Assembly: GCA_031370545.1 (NCBI GenBank)
Contig: JANMQQ010000069.1
Span: 1-22,471, forward strand
DNA: 22,471 nt
Origin: UBA6921 sp031370545
GTDB taxonomy: Bacteria; Pseudomonadota; Gammaproteobacteria; SG8-11
Direction of reading: 5' to 3'
Numbering within the stretch: position 1 is the stretch's first letter; every line of letters starts with the position of its first letter. Of this stretch, positions 13,302 through 21,989 are shown piece after piece. The notes under the pieces are model-generated. The model saw nothing but the letters and a program-made list of their open reading frames with translations, made no database searches and was not told the origin of the DNA. The translations under genes and the position numbers were made by a program.

Positions 13302-15215
13302 ATGATTTTTCATCCTGTTCCGTATCGCCGTGATTTACTCCGCGCCGCATTGCTGGGGAGTTTTTTCTGCGTTCCCTCCGGCACGCCCGCTGCACCGTAT
13401 GAGGACGAGTTGGTGACGTTCAGCGCACCGGGTGTCGACAGGCCGGTGCTGGTGCGATGCACGGAACCGGTGGTTGTATCGAACTGGTCCCTCTTACTTG
13501 ACCATCAGGACGTCACGGCGCTCGCCGAGCTGAGCTCGTCGCGTAACGAAGTGCGCCTCGCCCGAGCGTTTTCTGCGGGCGAGCACCGCGTGGTATTCAC
13601 CGCCGTCACCGATAGCGGTTTGCAATTGCGGCGCGCGTTCGAATTTACGGCGGACCCGGCGAGTTTTGGCGGCTACACGCTGTTCGACGCTGAAATCGGC
13701 GCTGCGTTGGCGCATCACGACGACGCGTTATCGGATCAAAATCACTACGTCGATGCGGCGCTGTCCAACGAAACCCGCTGGGAAAAAGCCAATTGGTCGA
13801 CACGCTTTAACGCCCAGGCGAATTTCTCGGATCATGGTGTTGACAATTATCCGTTGCGTGATGGCCGTCCCGTGGTTCCTCAATTCCTGTTGCAGACCGG
13901 AGTTTCCGGCGATGGCCGACGTAGCGTGTTGGAGCTGGGTGACATGGTCGTCAACGCCACCCCCTTCATCGCGCAAAATCTCGCGCGGCGCGGCGGTCAA
14001 TTCCGCGTCGACACCACACCGTGGAAAGTCAGCGTGTTTTCGGTCACCGGCGATCCGGCATTGTCGTTCGAGGCAGGCACCGGATTGGGCGCCGAAACCG
14101 AGCGCAATCTGCACGGCATGAGCGGTGAGTACCGCTGGCGCGACGCGGCATTCTGGCTGCGCGGCGCCTACTTGACCGGCGGACGCGCGAACACCGGCCT
14201 GGGGGTAGCGGGCACCTTGGGCGCAAGCGCAGGGCGCGCGGCCGGACTGATCTTCGGCATGCGGCCGTGGGCGCACGACGCGACATTTGAAATGGAGTAC
14301 GACCGCGCGCGCTACGACGCCAATACTGCAGACGAGCAAAGCGCGCAAAACGATGCCGCCTACGCATTGCGCCTGCGCGGCAATGAGCAACGTTGGAGCT
14401 ATACCGCGAGTGCCGAGCGCATCGGGGCGAACTACGGCGCAGTGGGCAACGAAGCATTAGGCAATGATCGCGCCGCGCTGAATCTGGATGGGTACTACCA
14501 CGCGGAACGTTACAACACCGCCCTGCATGTGCGCACCGCGCACGACAACGTGAACAACGACGCCGCACGGCCACAGATCGGTACGCGCTTGCTGGGCGTC
14601 GACTATATTTATACCGGCGTGGCCGACACGCGTGTCGTGCTCCATTTCGCGACGACCGCGTTGGACTCCGCGCGCGAACCGGCAACCGTGTTGCCGCAAA
14701 AAATCAGCACCCACGAGTTCGGCGCACAGGTGCTGCAACGCGTAGGCGCGTGGGATCTGGGAGCGTCCGCGCGTTACGCGCTGCAAGACGATCTATTCGA
14801 CAATGCCAACGATACCCGCGCCCGTACCTTGGGCGTCACGTCGGCGTATCGCGTCCATGGTTTATACATGGCACCTGCGCTGACCCTGACCACCCTGGAG
14901 TCCGATACCGGCAACGCCACGCGGGTCACCTCCTCTGCACTGGTCTTCAACGGCTCCGCATCTGGCGACCGCATCGTCTACGAATGGTATGGCGCTTACA
15001 ACACCGTTGACGCGGACGCCACCGGGAAAACCCACTACGTGTATAACGATGCGCGCCTAGCGTACCGGATGAACCTTTCCTGGCCGCAACGCTACACCTC
15101 CTTGACCGGCTTGCGCTGGCAAATGGTGAATGGCGGCAACCGTGCGTTAGCCGCGAGCGCGCAGGACTGGGTCCTGTGGTTGACCTATGCCGTAAACGCG
15201 CCAGTGGTGTATTGA
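13302..15215 (+). CDS. Outer-membrane beta-barrel candidate with N-terminal Ig-like domain
   Basis: I do not recognise a named family. The 637-residue product begins with a signal peptide (YRRDLLRAALLGSFFCVPSG, cleavage after Ala31). A beta-sandwich-like segment follows (about 36-118, ending RAFEFTAD). From about 125 on, many alternating strands with aromatic girdles and Asn/Asp-rich turns follow (for example WSYTASAERIGANYG, YNTALHVRTAHDNVNNDAA, LDLGA-type strands), as in outer-membrane barrels. The chain ends LWLTYAVNAPVVY, an aromatic end like a barrel's last strand, although Tyr rather than the common Phe. GGAAGG lies 5 bases before the ATG. It is the first gene after the REP element and is followed after 1 base by the S8 protease gene, so the two are likely co-expressed and may be exported together. 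Confidence 0.7.
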   Translation: MIFHPVPYRRDLLRAALLGSFFCVPSGTPAAPYEDELVTFSAPGVDRPVLVRCTEPVVVSNWSLLLDHQDVTALAELSSSRNEVRLARAFSAGEHRVVFTAVTDSGLQLRRAFEFTADPASFGGYTLFDAEIGAALAHHDDALSDQNHYVDAALSNETRWEKANWSTRFNAQANFSDHGVDNYPLRDGRPVVPQFLLQTGVSGDGRRSVLELGDMVVNATPFIAQNLARRGGQFRVDTTPWKVSVFSVTGDPALSFEAGTGLGAETERNLHGMSGEYRWRDAAFWLRGAYLTGGRANTGLGVAGTLGASAGRAAGLIFGMRPWAHDATFEMEYDRARYDANTADEQSAQNDAAYALRLRGNEQRWSYTASAERIGANYGAVGNEALGNDRAALNLDGYYHAERYNTALHVRTAHDNVNNDAARPQIGTRLLGVDYIYTGVADTRVVLHFATTALDSAREPATVLPQKISTHEFGAQVLQRVGAWDLGASARYALQDDLFDNANDTRARTLGVTSAYRVHGLYMAPALTLTTLESDTGNATRVTSSALVFNGSASGDRIVYEWYGAYNTVDADATGKTHYVYNDARLAYRMNLSWPQRYTSLTGLRWQMVNGGNRALAASAQDWVLWLTYAVNAPVVY

Positions 15216-15216
15216 G

Positions 15217-17355
15217 ATGGCAAGCGATGCTGCGATGAACAACTACCTTCGATGGCTGATGATGCTGGTGTCGCTGCTCGCGGCAGGCGGCGCGGTGCGC
15301 GCCGAGGTCGCATTGACTGGCGCCGCGCCGAATCCCACTGCGCCAGGAGTCATGGTGACTCTGAACGGCACGGCGGATTGCGCGCAGGTATATGTCATGT
15401 CCGGCGACCCGTTGGACACCGGCGGGACACTGGTGCCCGTCAACGGCGCAACGCAATCATTCAGCTTCGCGCACGCCTATCCGAATTCCGGAACCTACAT
15501 GGCGCAAGTTTTTCAGATCTCGGGCGGGGGTTGCGTCAGTGCCGACGCCAACTCGAGCAATAACTTTCTCAGCATCACCGTTGCCACGTCCGGTGCGCCT
15601 TCAGGGTTACCGGTGCCGGTCGGGGCCAGTGCATTTGCGGCAGCTCCGCTGGCATTGAACATCGAACAAATCGAACTCTACTTCGACTCCGGCTCGGCCC
15701 GCACCCCGGTGGCGCGCAACCAGCACGAGTTGAAATTGCACGCGCGTATCCGTTATCGCGGTACTGGATTATTGCGCGCCGTGTGGGAAGTCGACGGGCG
15801 GCGCTACGCCTATGTGACGGAATATCTGAACTATGGCGACAGCATCACGCTGACCACGCCCGATGCGCCTGAACTGCCGACCTTCAGCCCCGGCGCGCAT
15901 CGCGTCAGTTTGCGCGTGCTCGACACGCAAACGTTAATCGATGCCCCGGTCGCGATTTATTTCGTGGATGCATCGCCAGCCGCGCAACCGGCGCCGACGC
16001 TGCTCGCACCGGCGAGCGGCAGCGCGCTAAATGACGGCGCTACGGAATTCCGCTGGAGCGGCGCGGCGCCCGGCACGCGTTACCGCATCGACTTTTTCGC
16101 TGCCGATCCGGCCACGCAAAACGCGCCAGCGGCGCTGTTCAGCGCCTACACCAACACGCCCGAATACACGCTCAATCCCGCCGAAGTTGAGAATTTTTTT
16201 GTACCCGGCTCGACTTACTGGTGGCAGGTGTCGGCAATTGATGCGCGGCCCGGCAAACCGTCTGTTGCAGCGGTAGCCCTGCCCACCGGGCGGATCACCG
16301 TGCCCGAACCGGAAACACGCGTGCCCGGACAGCTTTTAATCGTCACCGCCGCCGGGACGGATATGACCGAACCGCTAAAAAGCTTTGCGCTGCGCGAACT
16401 GGAATCCTACGAACTCGAAGTAGTCAGCTTGCATGTAGGCCTCTACGCAACGGATCGCGATATCACCCAACTGCTGAACGAACTGCAACGTGTACCGGAA
16501 GTAAAAGTCGCACAGCCCAACTTCGTATTCCGCACTTCGGGCGATCCGCTGGCAGCGATGCAGGCAACCACGCGCCGCCTGCACCTGGAAGCGGTGCACA
16601 CGCAACAGCGCGGCAAAAACGCGCGCGTGGCGATCATCGACAGCGGCGTCGACGCGCAACATCCCGATCTGCGCGCGCGCGTTGCGGTGCGCAAGAATTT
16701 CGTATCCGGCGACGATGTGGCCGCCGAAATTCACGGCACCGCCGTAGTGGGAATCATTGCCGCCAGCGCCGACGACTTCGGCATCACCGGCATCGCACCC
16801 GAGGCCACGGTGCTGGCGTTGCGCGCCTGCGTACAAAGCCGTGCCAACCTGTCCGACGCACAGTGCTATTCAACCAGCGTGGCGCGCGCGCTGGACTTCG
16901 CGCTGCAACAGGGGGCGCAGCTTGTCAATATGAGTTTCGGCACGCCGGAAACCGATCCGCTTATCGGCACCTTGCTCACGGAAGGCGCGCGACGCGGCGC
17001 ATTGTTCGTCGCCCCGGTGGGCAATGCGCGCTGGCAGGAACAAGCTAGTTTTCCCGCGCGGCATCCGGCGGTGATCGCGGTCGGCGGCGTAGACGAGCGC
17101 GGCGCGCCCTACCCCAACGCCAAGCTCGCGGCACAGGCGCGGGTTAATGCACCCGCCACGCAAGTGTTTTCGACAGTGCCGGGCCAACGGCACAATTTTG
17201 TCGATGGCACCTCGTTCGCGGCCGCCACCGTGAGCGGCATCCTCGCGCTGGCCATCGACAAACAGTCGGCGGCACAAAAATTCGAACTTCCGTCCTTCAG
17301 CGGCGACCTGTGCGCCTGGCAGGCGAAGCTGCTGGATATGGATGTTTGCAAATAA
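15217..17355 (+). CDS. Secreted S8 (subtilisin-family) serine protease with long N-terminal beta domains
   Basis: The 712-residue product has a signal peptide (LRWLMMLVSLLAAGGAVRA, residues 10-29), beta-rich CARDB-like and fibronectin-like domains to about 365 (PTLLAPASGSALNDGATEFR is typical Fn3-like), a propeptide-like segment (about 369-442: PGQLLIVTAAGTD to VAQPNFVFR), and the subtilase domain. The catalytic triad is present: Asp475 (IIDSGVD), His506 (EIHGTAVVG), Ser666 (DGTSFAAAT), with oxyanion Asn603 (APVGN). Cysteines at 538/550 and 699/711 could pair. The next gene starts 16 bases after the stop. The ATG at 15217 follows the previous stop by 1 base; an in-frame ATG at 15235 would give a cleaner signal peptide, and either could be used. 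Confidence 0.92.
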   Translation: MASDAAMNNYLRWLMMLVSLLAAGGAVRAEVALTGAAPNPTAPGVMVTLNGTADCAQVYVMSGDPLDTGGTLVPVNGATQSFSFAHAYPNSGTYMAQVFQISGGGCVSADANSSNNFLSITVATSGAPSGLPVPVGASAFAAAPLALNIEQIELYFDSGSARTPVARNQHELKLHARIRYRGTGLLRAVWEVDGRRYAYVTEYLNYGDSITLTTPDAPELPTFSPGAHRVSLRVLDTQTLIDAPVAIYFVDASPAAQPAPTLLAPASGSALNDGATEFRWSGAAPGTRYRIDFFAADPATQNAPAALFSAYTNTPEYTLNPAEVENFFVPGSTYWWQVSAIDARPGKPSVAAVALPTGRITVPEPETRVPGQLLIVTAAGTDMTEPLKSFALRELESYELEVVSLHVGLYATDRDITQLLNELQRVPEVKVAQPNFVFRTSGDPLAAMQATTRRLHLEAVHTQQRGKNARVAIIDSGVDAQHPDLRARVAVRKNFVSGDDVAAEIHGTAVVGIIAASADDFGITGIAPEATVLALRACVQSRANLSDAQCYSTSVARALDFALQQGAQLVNMSFGTPETDPLIGTLLTEGARRGALFVAPVGNARWQEQASFPARHPAVIAVGGVDERGAPYPNAKLAAQARVNAPATQVFSTVPGQRHNFVDGTSFAAATVSGILALAIDKQSAAQKFELPSFSGDLCAWQAKLLDMDVCK

Positions 17356-17359
17356 GTTT

Positions 17360-17363
17360 GGAG
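17360..17363 (+). promoter_or_regulatory. Ribosome binding site that fixes the start of the large surface protein
   Basis: GGAG lies 8 bases before the ATG at 17372. The ATG at 17342 upstream lies inside the S8 gene and has no such site, so 17372 is preferred. Confidence 0.75.
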
Positions 17364-17371
17364 AAAATGTC

Positions 17372-20300
17372 ATGACCGTAGTACGACCAACAACCTGGGC
17401 GCTTGTCACCGCCTTGGTGATCGCCGCCGGATGGGGAATCACTCGCGACGCGAATGTTCCTAGCTATTTCCGAAGTCTGATTACGTCAGACGCACAGCCT
17501 CGTGCGCACCCACCCAACATCGTGCGCGCGCTCGATGAGCTTCCACTCTACTTCGTGGAGAATCGCGGGCAGAGTGATGCGCGTGCGTCGCACTACATCG
17601 TCGGTAAAGACAAAACCATTTTTTTCACGCCACAGGGCGTGTCGTTTGTGCTCAACGCGCCGCCCGCAGCGCGCGCGAAAGCCGCTGACGGGGCAGAACT
17701 TCCTGCACGCTGGACGGTGGCACTCGACTTTCTCGGCGCGAATCCGGTAGCCCCCATGGGTCTCAACCAGACCCGCGCCGTGATCAGTCACTTTCGCGGT
17801 CAGCCCGACGCGTGGAACACCGGGATGGCGACCTACGCTGGCCTGCGCTATACGAACCTTTGGCCAGGTATCGGCCTCGACTACGCAGGTGCACGCGGCC
17901 GCCTCAAATACACTTTTAATGTCGAGCCCGGTGCAGATCCAGGCAATATCCAGCTCGCCTATCGCGGCGCGGAGTCGGTACAACTCAGCGAAGCGGGTGG
18001 GCTCGCCATTTCAACGCCGGTCGGCAAGTTCGACGACAGCGCGCCGATTGCGTGGCAGGTCATCGACAGCCGGCAGGTCGATGTGCCGGTGCGTTTCATT
18101 CTTGAACCGGGTAAAGATTCGACCGTCGTGCGCTTCGCGCTCGGCGACTACGACCCGGCGCAGGCGTTGATCATCGACCCAGCCGTACTGGTGTACGCCG
18201 GATTTATCGGCGGATCGGGGCAAGAAGGCGGAACCTCCGGGCCGACACACGGCATTGCCATCGACAGCGCGGGCAATGCCTATGTCGTCGGCACCACCAA
18301 TTCTTCCGAAGCCACTTTTCCAGCCAGCGTTGGCCCCGACCTGACGCACAACGGCGTGGCTGATGTGTTTGTCGCCAAGATCAACAGCACCGGCACTGCG
18401 CTGTTGTACGCGGGTTACATCGGTGGTCTCACAGCCAACGCAGGCTACGCCATTGCCGTGGACAGCAGCGGAGCTGCGTATGTCACCGGGTCCACTTTCG
18501 GTAGCGGTACCACCCAATTCGGATTTCCCCAGATCATTGGGCCGAGCCTGACCGTGGGCGGCGGCGAGGATGCTTTTGTCGCCAAGATCAATCCGGGCGG
18601 CACCGCGCTGGACTACTGCGGCTACATCGGTGGCAGCGGCGCCGACCTTGGTTATGGTATTGCGGTGGACAGTACCGGTGCCGCCTATGTGACCGGGTAC
18701 ACCGCATCCACCGAAGCGACATTGCCGGTCACAGTTGGGCCGGACCTTACTTACAACGGCGGCGCCCACGATGTGTTTGTGGCCAAGGTCAACCCGGCTG
18801 GCACCGGATTCGACTATCTGGGTTATCTTGGCGGCAGCGGTGATGACATCGGCAGAGCGATTGCGCTTGATGGCGCGAACGCCGCCTACGTGACGGGTAG
18901 CGTTGGCCCTGCCATTGGTGGGCCGTTTCCGGTCACTGCAGGCAGTCTCGATACCACTTACAACGGCGGAACGACTGACGCATTTGTCGCCAAGATCAGC
19001 GCCGCCGGTACCAGTCTCGACTATTCCGGTTACCTCGGTGGCAGCGGGGCTGATTCCGGCAACGGGATCGCAGTGGACAACGCGGGTGCGGCCTACGTCA
19101 CCGGTGATACCACTTCCAACGAAACAACCTTCCCGATAACCGCAGGCAGCCTCGATACCACGTTCAATGGCATTGCCGGTACCGTAGATGCTTTCATAGC
19201 AAAGGTAAACCCGGCCGGTGCCGCCCTCGTCTATGCGGGCTATATCGGTGGCAATGGCAATGATTTTGGTTACGGTATTGCGGTGGACGGCACGGGCGCC
19301 GCCTATATCACCGGCAGCACCACGTCCAGCGAAACAACCTTCCCCGAAATTGAGGGGCCGGATCTTACCTTCAACGGCGGCACCGATGCCTTCGTCGCCA
19401 AGATCACAGCCTCCGGCAACGCGTTCGTCTACGCGGGTTACATCGGTGGCAGTGCAACGGATATCGGATGGAGTATCGCCGTTAATAACGTCGGCGACGC
19501 CTTCATCAGCGGCCGCGCCTGTTCCTCCGAGGCCTCCTTTCCCGTCACTGCAGGACCCGATCTCACCTACAACGGTGCGTGCGATGATTTCGTCGCCAAA
19601 GTCAATTTCACTCCCACACCCACGCCCAATATCAACGTGGTTCCGACGGCGGTTGATTTCGGTGCAGTGAGTGCCGGCGCAAACACCACCCAGACCATCA
19701 CGGTAAACAACGCCGGTACCGCGATGTTGATACTTGGCGCCCTCGGCGCACCGGCGGCGCCGTTCTCGCGTGTGGGTGGTAGCTGTACTAACAACCAGAC
19801 GCTCGCACCGAACTCCAGTTGCACCGTGGATATCCAGTTCGCGCCGCTTGCGGCGGGTGCGGCGGCGAGCAGCTTTAACATTCCTTCGGATGACCCCGAC
19901 GCGGGCAGTGCCAACGGCCAAAACAATGTGCTGGTCAGTCTGAGCGGCAGTGGGACGCTGGTGGTCACGCCGAATATCAACGTCAACCCGGTAACGGTAA
20001 GTTACGGTACGGTGAACGTCGGGTCGAGCGCGACGCAAACGATCACCGTCAGTAACTCCGGTGCGGCGACGCTCACACTCGGCACCTTCGGCACACCGGC
20101 GGCGCCGTTCTCGCGCACCGGCGGCACCTGCATAGATAATCAAATCCTGGCGCCTGCCGCAAGTTGCACGGTCATCGTCCAGTTCGCTCCGGCAGCAGCC
20201 GGGGCAGCGGCCAGCAGCTTCAATATTCCCTCGGACGATCCCGACGCAGGCACTGCCAATGGCCAGAACAACGCACTGGTGAATTTGAGCGGTACCGGCC

Positions 20301-21157
20301 AGGCGGTTGCCGCCGATCTGGTGTTAGGGGTCAGTGCTTCACCCAACCCGGTCGATGTCGGCGGCGCGTTGACCTACGCGCTCACCGTCACCAATCTGGG
20401 GCCGTTGAGCGCCACCGGCGTGGAGCTGACCGACAGCTTGCCCAAAGGCGTCACCTTCGTCTCCGCGACGCCATCGCAAGGCAGTTGCAGCGTGTCGCTG
20501 TTAAATGTCGCGACCTGCACTCTCGGCGGCCTCGCCGTTGGCGCAAGCGCCACGCTCGCGATCCTCGTCGCCCCCACCGCGAACGGCGTGCTGTCCAACA
20601 CTGCGACGGTTACCGGTACCTTGACCGATCCCAACACCCCTAACAATTCCGTGACCACCCTCGCTACGGCGGGCGCCGGTGCCGACCTTTCCGTGGCCGT
20701 CACCAGCGTGCCCTTCCCCGCCGTGGTCGGAGAAAATCTGACCTACACGCTGACCATCACCAACAACGGACCGGGCGCCGCCAGCGGTGTAGTGCTGGAT
20801 TCCACGTTACCGGCCGACGTGATTTACGCCTCAGCGACGTCGTCGCAGGGAAGCTGCTCCGACGCCGTGCCGGTGAGCTGCGCTTTGGGTGGCCTCGCGA
20901 ACGATGTGCTTGCAAGCGGCGCGAGCGCCACCGTGACGCTCGTGGTCATCCCGGCTAGCACCGGCATACTGAGTCACAATGTCTCCGTGGCCGCGTTTGA
21001 GTTTGATCCTGACCCGGCCAATAACAACTCGACGACGATTGCAGAGGTCGTCGAGCGTCCGCGCGAGCGGGCCGCCGCCGCGCTGGGCGGGGAGCTACTC
21101 GTCGTGCCGATGCTTGTCATTTTCCTGCGACGGCGACGACCTGGCATTTATTTGTAG
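17372..21157 (+). CDS. Large surface protein: SBBP beta-propeller repeats, two ASH domains, two DUF11 domains and a CTERM-like tail
   Basis: The 1261-residue product opens with a signal-like helix (WALVTALVIAAGWGITRD), then a beta domain (about 45-270, with FVENRGQSDARASHYIVGKD) that usually comes before SBBP repeats. Seven SBBP repeats of about 67 residues follow (275-745), each with Y-x-GY(I/L)GG, AxD..G.AY(V/I)TG and DAF(V/I)AK(V/I). Two ASH/choice-of-anchor D domains (753-867 and 868-980) and two DUF11 domains (981-1103 and 1104 to about 1228) come next. The tail has Gly1239-Gly1240, a hydrophobic stretch (1242-1252) and Arg1253-Arg1256, the layout of C-terminal sorting tails such as GlyGly-CTERM. 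Its role is unknown; such proteins are usually exported and may be adhesive or structural. It ends at a TAG inside a half REP element. Confidence 0.88.
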   Translation: MTVVRPTTWALVTALVIAAGWGITRDANVPSYFRSLITSDAQPRAHPPNIVRALDELPLYFVENRGQSDARASHYIVGKDKTIFFTPQGVSFVLNAPPAARAKAADGAELPARWTVALDFLGANPVAPMGLNQTRAVISHFRGQPDAWNTGMATYAGLRYTNLWPGIGLDYAGARGRLKYTFNVEPGADPGNIQLAYRGAESVQLSEAGGLAISTPVGKFDDSAPIAWQVIDSRQVDVPVRFILEPGKDSTVVRFALGDYDPAQALIIDPAVLVYAGFIGGSGQEGGTSGPTHGIAIDSAGNAYVVGTTNSSEATFPASVGPDLTHNGVADVFVAKINSTGTALLYAGYIGGLTANAGYAIAVDSSGAAYVTGSTFGSGTTQFGFPQIIGPSLTVGGGEDAFVAKINPGGTALDYCGYIGGSGADLGYGIAVDSTGAAYVTGYTASTEATLPVTVGPDLTYNGGAHDVFVAKVNPAGTGFDYLGYLGGSGDDIGRAIALDGANAAYVTGSVGPAIGGPFPVTAGSLDTTYNGGTTDAFVAKISAAGTSLDYSGYLGGSGADSGNGIAVDNAGAAYVTGDTTSNETTFPITAGSLDTTFNGIAGTVDAFIAKVNPAGAALVYAGYIGGNGNDFGYGIAVDGTGAAYITGSTTSSETTFPEIEGPDLTFNGGTDAFVAKITASGNAFVYAGYIGGSATDIGWSIAVNNVGDAFISGRACSSEASFPVTAGPDLTYNGACDDFVAKVNFTPTPTPNINVVPTAVDFGAVSAGANTTQTITVNNAGTAMLILGALGAPAAPFSRVGGSCTNNQTLAPNSSCTVDIQFAPLAAGAAASSFNIPSDDPDAGSANGQNNVLVSLSGSGTLVVTPNINVNPVTVSYGTVNVGSSATQTITVSNSGAATLTLGTFGTPAAPFSRTGGTCIDNQILAPAASCTVIVQFAPAAAGAAASSFNIPSDDPDAGTANGQNNALVNLSGTGQAVAADLVLGVSASPNPVDVGGALTYALTVTNLGPLSATGVELTDSLPKGVTFVSATPSQGSCSVSLLNVATCTLGGLAVGASATLAILVAPTANGVLSNTATVTGTLTDPNTPNNSVTTLATAGAGADLSVAVTSVPFPAVVGENLTYTLTITNNGPGAASGVVLDSTLPADVIYASATSSQGSCSDAVPVSCALGGLANDVLASGASATVTLVVIPASTGILSHNVSVAAFEFDPDPANNNSTTIAEVVERPRERAAAALGGELLVVPMLVIFLRRRRPGIYL
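18194..19606 (+). repeat. Seven coding tandem repeats (SBBP units)
   Basis: Units of about 200 bases encode Y-x-G-Y-(I/L)-G-G followed by AxDxxGAAYxTG and ending DAFVAK. They are diverged in the linker parts and well conserved at the three motif positions, as a beta-propeller requires. They are protein-level repeats, not a spacer-repeat array. Confidence 0.85.
19628..20311 (+). repeat. Two near-identical ASH domain copies
   Basis: Units start at 19628 and 19973 (345 bases, 115 codons apart). They share long identical stretches such as CACCGGCGGCGCCGTTCTCG, and both encode SSFNIPSDDPDAG and GQNN. The likeness at DNA level suggests a recent or homogenised duplication. Confidence 0.8.
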
Positions 21158-21181
21158 GAGCGCCGCCCCGGCAACTGCTCC
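21154..21181 (+). repeat. Half REP element at the end of the large surface protein gene
   Basis: GTAGGAGCGCCGCC repeats the first part of the palindrome near 13180, and its TAG (21155-21157) ends the reading frame. GGAGC and GCTCC at its two ends could pair weakly. The second full arm seen at 13225 is missing. Confidence 0.6.
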
Positions 21182-21240
21182 TTGCGTGGCCCTTCATTGC
21201 CTGCGCGCTGGCTTTCCCCCTCCCCGCATATCGCGCGGCC

Positions 21241-21345
21241 TGAAATCGCCCTGCGCTCGCCGCAATTCCAGCGTGTAACTTTTTGATGAACCCTTGTCTT
21301 GCTCGCTGCCACTTACTTTTGTACTTGGGTCGTTTCAGTCAAAGC
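21241..21345 (+). repeat. Upstream element, copy 1
   Basis: About 105 bases that recur at 22185-22290 with a few substitutions and one indel. The last part (21301-21341) is a perfect 41-base match. It ends 93 bases before the ATG of the small secreted protein gene. The function is not known; shared placement before two genes suggests regulation. Confidence 0.85.
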
Positions 21346-21438
21346 GTTACACGGAGTCAGACTCCATAAAAACGTAAAAGCAAGTATCACGAAGTAAACA
21401 GGCAGTTAACCAGCAATTAACCTAACGAGGTATTTCTC

Positions 21439-21954
21439 ATGAAAGCACTACGTACATCTTCAGCTTTTGCACTATTGGCCACCCTGGCGGTTGCATCCAT
21501 GCAAACATCAGCGGATGTTGGCGTCGGTGGTGACGAGACCAATGTTGATCGCATCGTCCCCTTTAATAACGCATGGACGACGCTGGTAGCGGAACCCTTC
21601 CAAATCACGAAGGAGCTTACGCATTGCGTTGCCACGGGTAGCGCCGACGCCTTGAATCCGAATGTAGGCAATAACCAGTATCGGTTCTTGCTTTCCATCG
21701 ACAATGCAAATCCGCCTATCGGCGGCGCCTGCGAACGGAGCGTGGCATTCGACAACGGGGCGGTACAAAGTACGGAGGAGGTCAGCAGCACCTGCACGTT
21801 CCGGAACCTTGGGCTCGGCTTGCACACAATCCGTTGGTCGGCGCGCACGGTTGCGGCTGCGGCTCCCTTGATAGTGACTGACAACTCCATGACCTTCGTT
21901 TGTGATAACACTCTGCTCGACTGGGACGGACCAGGAGACGGTCATGGGGATTGA
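21439..21954 (+). CDS. Small secreted protein with four cysteines, function unknown
   Basis: I recognise no family. The 171-residue product has a signal peptide (MKALRTSSAFALLATLAVAS, cleavage near Ala25), then a mature part starting DVGVGGDETN. It carries exactly four cysteines in the mature part (63, 98, 119, 155), enough for two disulfides, and strand-like stretches such as YRFLLSIDN and HTIRWSARTV. The end is Gly/Asp-rich (DWDGPGDGHGD). GAGG lies 8 bases before the ATG. A strong terminator follows at 21990, so it is a single-gene unit. A copy of a shared upstream element lies 93 bases before the start. Confidence 0.85.
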   Translation: MKALRTSSAFALLATLAVASMQTSADVGVGGDETNVDRIVPFNNAWTTLVAEPFQITKELTHCVATGSADALNPNVGNNQYRFLLSIDNANPPIGGACERSVAFDNGAVQSTEEVSSTCTFRNLGLGLHTIRWSARTVAAAAPLIVTDNSMTFVCDNTLLDWDGPGDGHGD

Positions 21955-21989
21955 CGGTATCCCAAACTAAAACAGAGTTCCATCACAGC

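Noticed and set aside
18194..19606. Regular repeats as a possible CRISPR array
   Set aside because: The units are about 200 bases, in frame, and encode a known propeller motif; there are no short identical repeats with unique spacers.
18011..20143. 710-codon open frame on the minus strand opposite the surface protein gene
   Set aside because: It arises from the repeated codon pattern of the SBBP and ASH units; the product is Arg/Asp-rich with no domain, and the plus strand has clear domains.
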